Source of the DNA: a virus
Virus record (IMG/VR): IMGVR_UViG_3300003702_000043
Location: 7,258-29,735 of that record
DNA length: 22,478 bases
Reading direction: 5' to 3' (one strand)
Positions 15,257 through 22,418 of this stretch are shown one piece after another (positions within the stretch are counted from its first letter, which is position 1; every line of letters starts with the position of its first letter). The position numbers and the translations under genes were made by a program. The notes beneath the pieces were generated by a model, which ran no database searches, had not been told where the DNA came from, and saw only the letters and a list, made by a program, of their open reading frames with translations.

Positions 15257-15591
15257 TTTCCCAGCGCGGCATCTGGGTTAAGTAAATCTCCAAACAATGC
15301 TAAAAATCCTAAACCAGCCCCTGCTCCTAAAACTTTCTTTCCGGTGAGTGCTTTAAAGAAATCTCTCATTTCTTTTTTTGCTACTCGAGCAGAGTGACCG
15401 GCGGTGACACTCGGTGGTATTGGTCGATCGGCATCACGAGTTGAACCAGATAATCTTCTGGCGCCGCCCGCTTGGTTTCTTATTGTTCTATGAAGAGATT
15501 TAATTTCAGAAACAAAATCAGATTGATTCCGTTCTAAGTTAATAGTTCTAGCATGTATATCTGCTAACAGTCGATCTCCAGCCGCTGACAT
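15253..15591 (-). CDS. 112-residue protein, possible tape-measure partner
   Basis: I do not recognise the family. The N-terminal 40 residues form a likely coiled-coil helix (LLADIHARTINLERNQSDFVSEIKSL, 8-33). A flexible Arg/Ser/Gly region follows, then a Lys/Arg-rich helix. Near the C-terminus is a hydrophobic Gly/Ala segment (VLGAGAGLGFLALFGDLL, about 87-104) that could cross or insert into a membrane. Coiled coil plus a hydrophobic segment is a common tape-measure theme, so this may be a separate N-terminal partner of the 462-residue protein that it overlaps by four bases. Both share the elevated GC. A TAAATA box is 7 bases before the ATG, and there is no Shine-Dalgarno. Confidence 0.75.
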   Translation of the reverse strand: MSAAGDRLLADIHARTINLERNQSDFVSEIKSLHRTIRNQAGGARRLSGSTRDADRPIPPSVTAGHSARVAKKEMRDFFKALTGKKVLGAGAGLGFLALFGDLLNPDAALGK

Positions 15592-15598
15592 ATGTAAT

Positions 15599-15604
15599 TA
15601 TTTA
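15599..15604 (-). promoter_or_regulatory. TAAATA late-promoter-like box before the 112-residue gene
   Basis: TAAATA on the minus strand lies in the 14-base gap (15592-15605), in the context TTAAATAATTACATATG, 7 bases before the start. It matches the -10-like core of T4-type late promoters. Confidence 0.5.
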
Positions 15605-15605
15605 A

Positions 15606-16250
15606 TTACAAATCTACGAAAAAAGAAAAATCTGCTTCAATGACTCTGAGTTTATTTAATTCCCCTAAAATAGAATTAGTATGATTTGCTAAGGAATTTA
15701 AGATTTTAATATCAAATAATAAGAACAAACTGTATATTTCATCTAACTCCATATCTTTTATAGTATATTCTTCAGTATCTAATGTAATAGTATCTATAAA
15801 TCTAAATGTATCAAAAAACATTATATCAGATTCAACTATTTCTTTTTTATTTAAAATATACTTGAGGATAATATTTTCATCTGTTAATAGTGGAAGTTTA
15901 AATTTAAATGTTAAATCTGCGTCTTTTAATTTTGTTATTAAAGGTTCATTTACAACTGTATTGAAATCTAGGTTTATACTTTCATCGCTTACCTCGTTTT
16001 TCCAATGTTGAATTAAATATAATTTATCTCGATATGTAACGGTATCTATTTTACAAATACTGAGAATATAATCATTTAAATACTGTAAATAAGATAAAGT
16101 AACTATATGATCATCTCGTATATTTCTAATTATAGCATATAGCTTATTTTGAAATTGAACATTTAGTTGTGGAGTAGAAATTGTGCCGCTATCCGGTAAT
16201 TCTATATCCTTAGTACAAAGGTCTTTAAATTTATCGAGAAGGTTGCTCAT
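15606..16250 (-). CDS. Possible hub assembly protein, gp26-like
   Basis: 214 residues, close to T4 gp26 (208). The N-terminus reads KDIELPDSGTISTPQLNVQFQNKLYAIIRN (14-43), which resembles the gp26 family's opening of L-P-S-x-G, a short strand, then a helix starting T/N-V-x-x-Q. The remainder is helical and hydrophobic-rich with an acidic C-terminal half (LDTEEYTIKDMELDEIYSLFLLFDIKILNSL). T4 gp26 works with gp51 in baseplate hub assembly, and in T4 genes 26 and 51 precede 27-29-48-54, a similar order. The gene overlaps the previous one by 20 bases. The call rests on a short N-terminal pattern and position, so it is tentative. Confidence 0.4.
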   Translation of the reverse strand: MSNLLDKFKDLCTKDIELPDSGTISTPQLNVQFQNKLYAIIRNIRDDHIVTLSYLQYLNDYILSICKIDTVTYRDKLYLIQHWKNEVSDESINLDFNTVVNEPLITKLKDADLTFKFKLPLLTDENIILKYILNKKEIVESDIMFFDTFRFIDTITLDTEEYTIKDMELDEIYSLFLLFDIKILNSLANHTNSILGELNKLRVIEADFSFFVDL

Positions 16251-16911
16251 TTTTAAGTCTTTTTATTAAAAGTGTTATATATTGTCTAAATTGATCATAT
16301 GTTATATAGTCAAAATCTTGATATGTAAAATTACCTCGTCGCATAAGAAATAGTTGCTCATCTAATAAATTTTCATATGAATATATCGTACATAAGTACA
16401 ATATGTAATTAATTATATCTAAGTTATATGAAAATCTACTATTAAATTCATCGTTTATATAATAGATATAAGAGTTATTTAATTTTTCTTTATATTCATT
16501 TATATATGGAGAACATTTTTTAATTAATGGTAAGGGAACATCTTCATAATTGTCCTTAGTTATAAAAGCTATAGTTCCGTTTTTTTCAATTTTTTTAATA
16601 AACGAGGCGTTTGAGAAAAAGTCTATTGATGGATAGCCAATAGTTATAAAATAGTCATCTATAATATGATTACTTTCTGAATAGGTAGGTAGATCTTTAA
16701 GAAAATTTTCTTTATAAATTAGTAGGTCACCTTTATTAGTGTTTAATTTTATTGCAGAATTTTTATTAATAAATTTTTCAGCTTTTAATTTTGTTACAAA
16801 TTCAATAATATTTTTACTAGAGAGTCTCTTAGCAAAAAATTCAATTAATTCTTTATATTTTTTCTCACTATGAAGGTTCGAAGCTTCAATTAAGTCATTA
16901 TAACTTATCAT
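16231..16911 (-). CDS. Unrecognised 226-residue protein, possible tail assembly factor
   Basis: I do not recognise the family. The protein is AT-codon biased, Ile/Asn/Tyr-rich and largely helical. A C-terminal helical block (LDIINYILYLCTIYSYENLLDEQLFLMRRGNFTY-type sequence, about 165-195) resembles the alpha-helical domain found in tail assembly chaperones. It overlaps the upstream tube-like gene by four bases (ATGA) and the downstream gp26-like gene by 20. It lies between the tube genes and the candidate tape measure, the usual place for assembly chaperones. The chaperone role is an inference from position and helicity. Confidence 0.75.
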   Translation of the reverse strand: MISYNDLIEASNLHSEKKYKELIEFFAKRLSSKNIIEFVTKLKAEKFINKNSAIKLNTNKGDLLIYKENFLKDLPTYSESNHIIDDYFITIGYPSIDFFSNASFIKKIEKNGTIAFITKDNYEDVPLPLIKKCSPYINEYKEKLNNSYIYYINDEFNSRFSYNLDIINYILYLCTIYSYENLLDEQLFLMRRGNFTYQDFDYITYDQFRQYITLLIKRLKNEQPSR

Positions 16912-18149
16912 GGTCCAGGAGGCTTAGTACCTCGAGTTTCACCAAACGACGGGTCGTTTGGATCTTCTAAGGGATTCTTCCGGGCTTCCTGATCCCGTAG
17001 GGCTTGTACATATGCTCGTTTCTGTTGTTTCGGGCTTTGATCTTTCAAAGGTGGTGTAACCGCCGGTCGAGTTGGTTTCTTCGGCTCCCATGCCTGGCCA
17101 GCTTTAAAGAAACTAGGGTTGTCACCTGGTCCCATAAATGCTCCTTCAGATTTACCAGTTCTTTCAACTAAATCACCAGTTTGAATGCCTATTTTTGACT
17201 TTTGTTCCGGAGTCATTACATCACCAGGTCCTATGAGCGTGGATTTACCGTTAACCTTGTATACACCTTTACTCTTAGCATCCGGTTTTTTTGCACTCGG
17301 ACTTGGCGGAACTTCGGCAGTCCATATATCATCAGACCAATCTCCTTTTGTTTTATCTAAAGCTGGATTATATTTTCCAGGCTCTGGTGCTGGTGCTGGT
17401 GCAGGCGGCGGAGGAGGAGCTGCTTCTATATGTGGAGTGAGTACCTCATAACGCGAAAATCTCCATTTAACAGAAATAGAACCAGTATCCATTTCACCAG
17501 TATATTCGTTTACACCTGCATCATTTATTTGATAAGGTATACAATCTTTATACTTATAAATTTTACGTACAACTGGACTGCTAGAACCTGGTGATCCAAA
17601 TAACATAGACATAAAACTTGTTTTACGAGATGTAACCATTTGTTTTGATAAGAAAAATATATCTATATTTGCTGTAAGAACAGGCTTATCTATATTTCCA
17701 TATACTCCATATAATTGAGCCCATGGTCTAAATATACCATCAATAACACTAACATTAGTTTCGTAAAATTGAACATCAAGATCATTATCAGGATAATCAT
17801 GACTCTCCATAAAAGGACCTGTAGGTAAAATACCATTAATAGTTTTTCCTCTATTTTGTACAGTATTGTGTTCAGTCGTTGTATCAACACCTGTAGCTAA
17901 GAACATATATCCTCCTCCCTTACCAAAAAACTTTTCATGAACTTTTCTATTTGTATCAATACCTGGTTTAGTATTAAATGGACGTAAACCTAATTTTTTA
18001 ATTGCTTTATCATTTATAGATGCAGGGAGGTTATCAATAGACACTAAGAAGAAGTTTTGTGCAGCGGGAAATGTAGAAAAATCCTGTAATAGTTCAAAGA
18101 AAGTTTCTCTTAGATTTCTTGCATCTGATGGAGGTAATTTAACGTCCAT
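16908..18149 (-). CDS. Tube-like tail/baseplate protein with proline-rich C-terminal extension
   Basis: 413 residues in two halves. Residues 1-240 are globular and end with SPVVRKIYKYKDCIPYQIN, then TGSISVKWRFSRYEV. This matches the closing strands of the tail-tube fold, where the tube protein has TYKLYGVFPTDCG and later TITVAYQFFRR. Residues 243-257 are a Pro/Ala linker, and 258-413 are low-complexity Pro/Lys/Gly/Asp sequence with no visible hydrophobic core. T4 gp48 and gp54 share the tube fold, so this could be a tube initiator or terminator. The long disordered tail is unusual for them. The gene directly follows the tube gene, with a TAAATA box 5 bases before its ATG. Which T4 protein it corresponds to cannot be decided by eye. 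Confidence 0.55.
   Translation of the reverse strand: MDVKLPPSDARNLRETFFELLQDFSTFPAAQNFFLVSIDNLPASINDKAIKKLGLRPFNTKPGIDTNRKVHEKFFGKGGGYMFLATGVDTTTEHNTVQNRGKTINGILPTGPFMESHDYPDNDLDVQFYETNVSVIDGIFRPWAQLYGVYGNIDKPVLTANIDIFFLSKQMVTSRKTSFMSMLFGSPGSSSPVVRKIYKYKDCIPYQINDAGVNEYTGEMDTGSISVKWRFSRYEVLTPHIEAAPPPPPAPAPAPEPGKYNPALDKTKGDWSDDIWTAEVPPSPSAKKPDAKSKGVYKVNGKSTLIGPGDVMTPEQKSKIGIQTGDLVERTGKSEGAFMGPGDNPSFFKAGQAWEPKKPTRPAVTPPLKDQSPKQQKRAYVQALRDQEARKNPLEDPNDPSFGETRGTKPPGP
17383..17423. repeat. GGTGCT-type short repeats encoding the Pro/Ala linker
   Basis: Repeated GGTGCT units followed by GGCGGCGGAGGAGGAG on the plus strand encode the A-A-P-P-P-P-P-A-P-A-P-A-P linker on the minus strand. Such repeats can change length by slippage. 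Confidence 0.75.
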
Positions 18150-18154
18150 ACAAA

Positions 18155-18160
18155 TATTTA
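18155..18160 (-). promoter_or_regulatory. TAAATA box before the tube-like gene
   Basis: TAAATA on the minus strand lies in the 17-base gap, 5 bases before the ATG at 18149, in the context TTAAATATTTGTATG. The sheath gene has the same TAAATATTTG core. Confidence 0.5.
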
Positions 18161-18166
18161 AGGCTA

Positions 18167-18757
18167 TTAACCTAATACTGCACCAGCTAATTTACCAATA
18201 GCGTTAACTGCAGTGTTAAGTTCATTATCTCTCCTGAAGAATTGATACGCTACAGTTATGGTAACAGTCGCGACTTCACCATCACCAGTAATGTTATAAC
18301 CTATATCACCACAGTCTGTAGGGAACACACCGTATAGCTTATATGTACGTAATGGTTCAAATTGAGTATCTAATTGAACTAAAGTAACTGTACTGTTATT
18401 ATGAAGTACTCCATCACCAGAGGTTGTTTCATCGTTATAAGTTTCAGTTATCCAATTTTCCATTGCAATACGAGCTTGAGTTGTTGCATCACAATAAAAG
18501 TCAATAGTAAAGGCATCGCTTGAATTATATGACACAGTGCCAGGAATTCGGAAGTTAAATCCATTATAAGGAACATCTTTTGTTGCAATTGTTTTACCGG
18601 GTAATGTAGCTGCCGTGGCATACACTAAATCGTCTTCTGTAAATACAGGTGTACCTTTATTAGAAACGTCTAATACACGAAACTGAAAGTCACGCGCAAA
18701 GTCTCTCGTTTGCGCTACTTTGTAAAAATCTTGAATTGTTTGTTTGATATCAGCCAT
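18167..18757 (-). CDS. 19: Tail tube protein gp19-like
   Basis: 196 residues (T4 gp19 has 163). Hexameric rings of this protein stack to form the inner tail tube through which DNA passes. The family pattern is clear: RDFQFRVLDV (22-31), then the loop with ATLPGKTIATKDVPYNGFNFRIPGTVSYN (about 49-78), FTIDFYCDATTQARIAMENWI (83-103), a YKLYGVFPTDCGDIGYN block (138-154) and the last strand TITVAYQFFRRDNEL (170-184). It directly follows the sheath gene after a 31-base gap that contains a TAAATA box, as in T4, where 19 follows 18. Confidence 0.93.
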   Translation of the reverse strand: MADIKQTIQDFYKVAQTRDFARDFQFRVLDVSNKGTPVFTEDDLVYATAATLPGKTIATKDVPYNGFNFRIPGTVSYNSSDAFTIDFYCDATTQARIAMENWITETYNDETTSGDGVLHNNSTVTLVQLDTQFEPLRTYKLYGVFPTDCGDIGYNITGDGEVATVTITVAYQFFRRDNELNTAVNAIGKLAGAVLG

Positions 18758-18768
18758 GATGTTATAAT

Positions 18769-18774
18769 TATTTA
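18769..18774 (-). promoter_or_regulatory. TAAATA box before the tail tube gene
   Basis: TAAATA on the minus strand is 11 bases before the tube ATG, in the context CTAAATAATTATAACATC. No Shine-Dalgarno is visible. It suggests independent late transcription of the abundant tube protein within the operon. Confidence 0.5.
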
Positions 18775-18788
18775 GTTTTTACTTTAAT

Positions 18789-21449
18789 TTATTGTCCAAC
18801 TATCTCCTCAAAATTAACCTCTGTGTTAACAGCATAAAAGTTAACCAATATAAACTCTGCCGCGCGAACAGGCTTCAAATAGATATCTACTCTCAACTCG
18901 TTTTGATCAATAACAGAAGGTGGGTTATTCCTTTCGTCACAAACAATAAGGTAATCATAAACACCTTCTGTTTGTTTGCAGTTCTCAAAAATCGGTGTTA
19001 ATGTATTAACGACCTTAGTCCTTGTTAGGAACGTATTAGGTTCAAAGACAAAGAATTTCAAGGTCTGCCGGGTTCTTTTCTCTAAATCAAGAAACAGTCT
19101 ACGAACATTAACTCTATCAAATGCCGTGGGTTTCCGTTGTAATGTCTTTTGACCAAATACAATAATACCTTCAGCGGGGAATTGTGTAACAGGATTAATA
19201 GCAATCCTATATAATTGATCTCTTTGACGTTGTGTCGGGCTAACCGCAATATCATTTACACCTGTGACAACGCCGCGATTGAAACCAGCCGGTGCATACC
19301 ATGGTGCAAAGTTTGAATCATTATTAGCATAAATTTTAGCTGCAACACCAGAGAACGGAATCCAGATTTGCTTACCACTTGTACCGTCCCAGACTTTTGC
19401 CCAGTTACCGTAAGTTGTAGCGAAGTTACTATTAGCAATACCAAATTGATGTCTTAATGGCCAGTATACATGCTTACTAAAGTTTTTAGTTTTATCATCA
19501 AGAACTTTACCAGCTTCACCTTGTACAACTAATGGCCTAAGCGCATCAGCAATAAAGATATGATCTTTTCTCGTCTGTCGAGCAAATGTCTCAAATCTAT
19601 TAAAGATAGTTCTATAATTATCTCTTTGAGTTATGTAGGTTGATCCTATCATATTTTGATCTGGTGTAAAGAACCCTGTACTTGTTCCACCAACATCTTG
19701 AAAATCAGTATCAATAAAGGACTCGCTATTATTTGCCGCAAATGCATGTATTGTACCTAACCCAGCTTCAATAGAAACATCAATAGTAAATACATCAACA
19801 TTCTGAGCAATTTCAAATATTCTATCTAATTTATCAGGAATACTGCCAACAAATTTAGTTGTATTATTAGTTGTATGATATACACCTAATGGAAATAATC
19901 CTTGTATTACTTCATAGTTTGGCGAATCGGTGCCATCTAAAGGCCCGCCAGAACCAACTACACTGTTTAAAATTGCAGCGTTACTATTACTAGCATGAGC
20001 AACTCTAACTGTCTTTGTAGGAACGTCTCCAACTGTTGAAGTCCAATCTCCACTGTATTCACTAATATTTGGATTTATTAAAATTTTTATATTTGGCGAC
20101 GCATTATCTTGATCTTCAAGGAAAAATGATCTTTGTTGACCTCCGTTCTCGTTTTGGACTTTTCGTCTAGAGTTAAGAGATCCAGTATATCCTTCTGCTA
20201 AGAAATTAGTTAATTCTAATTCAGAATTAGCAAACGGTGTATTTCGAATTTTGAAAACACCTAAACTTATGGTGTCGAGAAATTCTGGACCGTCAATATC
20301 AAATTTAGAAAATGTTTCTAAAGTTTTACTTGTACTACTCTTTTCTTCTGTGGCCAGGCTAGTTAAATTAAATCCTATTCTAGATCCTGGGACTGTTGCA
20401 TATCCTGTTCCGGAAATTTCAGTTGCTGTACTAGTAGTAGTATATACTGCATTTACTGTATCAAAGTTAGTTGCAGGATTACTATTAGAACCATCAGCTG
20501 TTCCAACATAATAACCTTCGAAATTATTATTAGTTATTGTAGCTCCTTTATTTAGTACAATAATACCTGCTCCAGCCGTGCTTGTAAAATCACCAGTAAA
20601 TGGAGCACCTTCAGGTGAACCTCCGATGTTTCCGTCATTACTCCAAGTTATGTTACCTTTGCTTGCCGAATTAAATTGAGCTTCAGTTAACTCAACAAGA
20701 GTAGGAGATCCGATAACATAATAATCTGCAGCACTTAAAGAGCTGTTTGAATCATCAAGAGCGCCAACGTCATTACTTTGTACTTGACCGGTAACAAGAG
20801 TTTTACCTATTATACTAGCAGCAAAATTAGCATCTGAATAAGAACTGACTCCAGTGGTTGTTAAATCTTTACCCATTGCACCGGTGTTGGCCGCTGATAA
20901 TCGAAATACTGCCGTTGAATCTGGTGAGGAGGCGAGCATGCCACTAAGACCGGTCATCGAAGTATTAACAAAAGATAAAGTGTCATTAGAATCCTTCATC
21001 ACTAATTCAATATTAATAGTATCAGTTGAAAGGGTGTCTGTGACTGTTATTTCCGTGCCCGCAGTAGTAGAGAGATCGATCCAGCTGCCATTGGTAGTAT
21101 CAACGGCTGTTATAGTTGCTGTTGTTGGAGATGCGACAGGATAAACTAGAGCAGAATATTTTCGATCGCCGGTCGAGGAACCATAAGGTAACCGAGAGAC
21201 AAAAACATTTGCGTCGCTATTAAAGACTTGTCGCGTAGAATGATAAAAATATCTCTCAGCTGCGTTTGTAGGTTTGCCGTAAATTTCTTCAAATTCCGCG
21301 AATGTGCCTACATTAAAAACCTCGTCTGTAGGTCCTTGATTGGAAAATCCAGCGACAAATACACCAGTACCTACTGGCGCTGCAGGCCGTTGCGTCAAAT
21401 CAATTTCTCTTATTTCTACTCCAGGTGATTGGATTGTTCTTCTACTCAT
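18789..21449 (-). CDS. 18: Contractile tail sheath protein gp18-like
   Basis: 886 residues, much longer than T4 gp18 (659). The N-terminus SPGVEIREIDLT, then GTGVFVAGFSNQGP and FAEFEEIYGKPT, is the conserved arm and first domain. The C-terminal part is strongly conserved: FNRGVVTGVNDIAVSPTQ (from about 723), GIIVFGQKTLQ, NVRRLFLDLEKRTRQTLKFFVFEPN, and DIYLKPVRAAEFILVNF near the end. This domain makes the inter-subunit strand exchange that links sheath rings. Residues about 110-480 are a long Ser/Thr/Asn/Gly-rich insertion, probably surface-exposed domains. The gene has the window's only combination of a TAAATA box and a good Shine-Dalgarno (AAAGG), consistent with very high expression. Confidence 0.97.
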   Translation of the reverse strand: MSRRTIQSPGVEIREIDLTQRPAAPVGTGVFVAGFSNQGPTDEVFNVGTFAEFEEIYGKPTNAAERYFYHSTRQVFNSDANVFVSRLPYGSSTGDRKYSALVYPVASPTTATITAVDTTNGSWIDLSTTAGTEITVTDTLSTDTINIELVMKDSNDTLSFVNTSMTGLSGMLASSPDSTAVFRLSAANTGAMGKDLTTTGVSSYSDANFAASIIGKTLVTGQVQSNDVGALDDSNSSLSAADYYVIGSPTLVELTEAQFNSASKGNITWSNDGNIGGSPEGAPFTGDFTSTAGAGIIVLNKGATITNNNFEGYYVGTADGSNSNPATNFDTVNAVYTTTSTATEISGTGYATVPGSRIGFNLTSLATEEKSSTSKTLETFSKFDIDGPEFLDTISLGVFKIRNTPFANSELELTNFLAEGYTGSLNSRRKVQNENGGQQRSFFLEDQDNASPNIKILINPNISEYSGDWTSTVGDVPTKTVRVAHASNSNAAILNSVVGSGGPLDGTDSPNYEVIQGLFPLGVYHTTNNTTKFVGSIPDKLDRIFEIAQNVDVFTIDVSIEAGLGTIHAFAANNSESFIDTDFQDVGGTSTGFFTPDQNMIGSTYITQRDNYRTIFNRFETFARQTRKDHIFIADALRPLVVQGEAGKVLDDKTKNFSKHVYWPLRHQFGIANSNFATTYGNWAKVWDGTSGKQIWIPFSGVAAKIYANNDSNFAPWYAPAGFNRGVVTGVNDIAVSPTQRQRDQLYRIAINPVTQFPAEGIIVFGQKTLQRKPTAFDRVNVRRLFLDLEKRTRQTLKFFVFEPNTFLTRTKVVNTLTPIFENCKQTEGVYDYLIVCDERNNPPSVIDQNELRVDIYLKPVRAAEFILVNFYAVNTEVNFEEIVGQ

Positions 21450-21530
21450 AGTAAACCTTTACAAATATTTATTGTTTTCCGCTGACATATTTTAGTTGAT
21501 TTGGCGAAATAAGCATTATAATATAAATAT
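21450..21530. promoter_or_regulatory. Divergent promoter region, sheath / thymidylyltransferase
   Basis: An 81-base gap. On the minus strand there is AATAAATATTTG (TAAATA at 21466-21471) and then the sheath Shine-Dalgarno AAAGG (21456-21460), 6 bases before its ATG. On the plus strand there is a consensus TATAAT (21517-21522) and an exact T4-type late box TATAAATA (21522-21529), ending one base before the ATG at 21531. Whichever is used, the plus transcript would have almost no leader. Confidence 0.6.
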
Positions 21531-22409
21531 ATGAAGGGCATCATCTTAGCTGGAGGTACTGGATCAAGAGTTTATCCTAGTACAAAAACAGTTTCAAAGC
21601 AACTTTTGCCTATTTATGACAAGCCTACAATTTATTATCCCCTATCGACTTTAATAAAATTAGGTATTAAAGATATAATGATTATAACAAATGCTCAAGC
21701 ATATCCTCATTTGTTACATTTGTTTAATCAAGCAGATAAGACAGTCGATCCATGGACGAATCGTCGACCGTATTTAGGGATTAATTTTACTTTTAAAGTA
21801 CAACTGTATCCAGCTGGTATAGCTGAGGCGTTAATTATTGCTGAACAATGGCAAGGAAGTGAGGATGTTTGTTTGATTTTAGGTGATAATATTTTTACGG
21901 GTATTACATTACCGGAATTCAGAGGGGCAAGTATTGTTGGTTATAAGGTAAAGAACCCGTCATTATATGGTGTTGTTGCTTTTAGCGATGATAAAGAAAT
22001 TCTTTCTTTAGAAGAAAAACCAGAATGTCCAAAAAGTAATTATGCAATAACAGGTATTTATTTTTATGATTTAACTGCGGGGGAAAGAGCCCGGCAATTA
22101 AAACCTTCTGATCGTGGAGAATTAGAAATAACTGATTTAAATAAAAATTATTTAAATGATAGCTTATTGCAATTAAATTTATTAGATAGTAATGATGCAT
22201 GGTTTGATACCGGGGATCCTGATGAAATGTTTGCGGCATCGATGTATGTAAAATCTATACAAGATAGAACTAATACAATGATTGGTTGTATTGAAGGTGA
22301 ATCATGGAAGCAGGGAAATATTACCGAACAGCAATTTAAAAAGATTGTTGAAAAAATGCCTAGTTGTTCTTATAAGACTAATGCTGCTATGAGCTATTTT
22401 TGGGGATAA
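21531..22409 (+). CDS. rfbA: Glucose-1-phosphate thymidylyltransferase (RmlA/RfbA family)
   Basis: 292 residues, the usual length. The enzyme joins dTTP and glucose-1-phosphate to give dTDP-glucose and pyrophosphate, the entry to dTDP-rhamnose and other deoxysugars. Motifs seen are LAGGTGSRVYPSTKTVSKQLLPIYDKP-type nucleotide loop (6-32, with R13 and K23), QLYPAGIAEA (91-100), LILGDNIFTG (115-124, metal-binding D119), EEKPECPKSNYAITG (161-175, K163), RGELEITDLN (195-204) and WFDTGDPDEM (224-233, D226). The second metal and sugar contacts appear intact, so it is probably active. The N-terminal MKGIILAGGTG fixes the start. It is divergent from the sheath gene and co-directional with the next partial gene. 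Phage use could be to modify host surface glycans, to decorate virions or DNA, or to supply dTDP-sugars. The window does not say which. Confidence 0.95.
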   Translation: MKGIILAGGTGSRVYPSTKTVSKQLLPIYDKPTIYYPLSTLIKLGIKDIMIITNAQAYPHLLHLFNQADKTVDPWTNRRPYLGINFTFKVQLYPAGIAEALIIAEQWQGSEDVCLILGDNIFTGITLPEFRGASIVGYKVKNPSLYGVVAFSDDKEILSLEEKPECPKSNYAITGIYFYDLTAGERARQLKPSDRGELEITDLNKNYLNDSLLQLNLLDSNDAWFDTGDPDEMFAASMYVKSIQDRTNTMIGCIEGESWKQGNITEQQFKKIVEKMPSCSYKTNAAMSYFWG

Positions 22410-22418
22410 ATATTAATA

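Noticed and set aside
16231-16270. Programmed -1 frameshift joining the 226- and 214-residue genes, as in tail assembly chaperone pairs
   Set aside because: The second gene is in the +1 frame relative to the first, so a -1 shift would not join them, and no in-frame slippery heptamer is visible. The second gene also has its own ATG.
17185-17451. 88-codon plus-strand frame ending in Gly/Ala repeats
   Set aside because: It is the complement of the Pro/Ala linker and low-complexity tail of the minus-strand gene.
17690-17890. 66-codon minus-strand frame within the tube-like gene
   Set aside because: A different frame on the same strand inside a confident gene; the translation is Ile/Leu/Met-rich shadow sequence.
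20251-21144. Open plus-strand frames of 86 and 96 codons opposite the sheath gene
   Set aside because: Antisense to a highly confident sheath gene, with Val/Ser-rich translations that mirror its Ser/Thr-rich codons.
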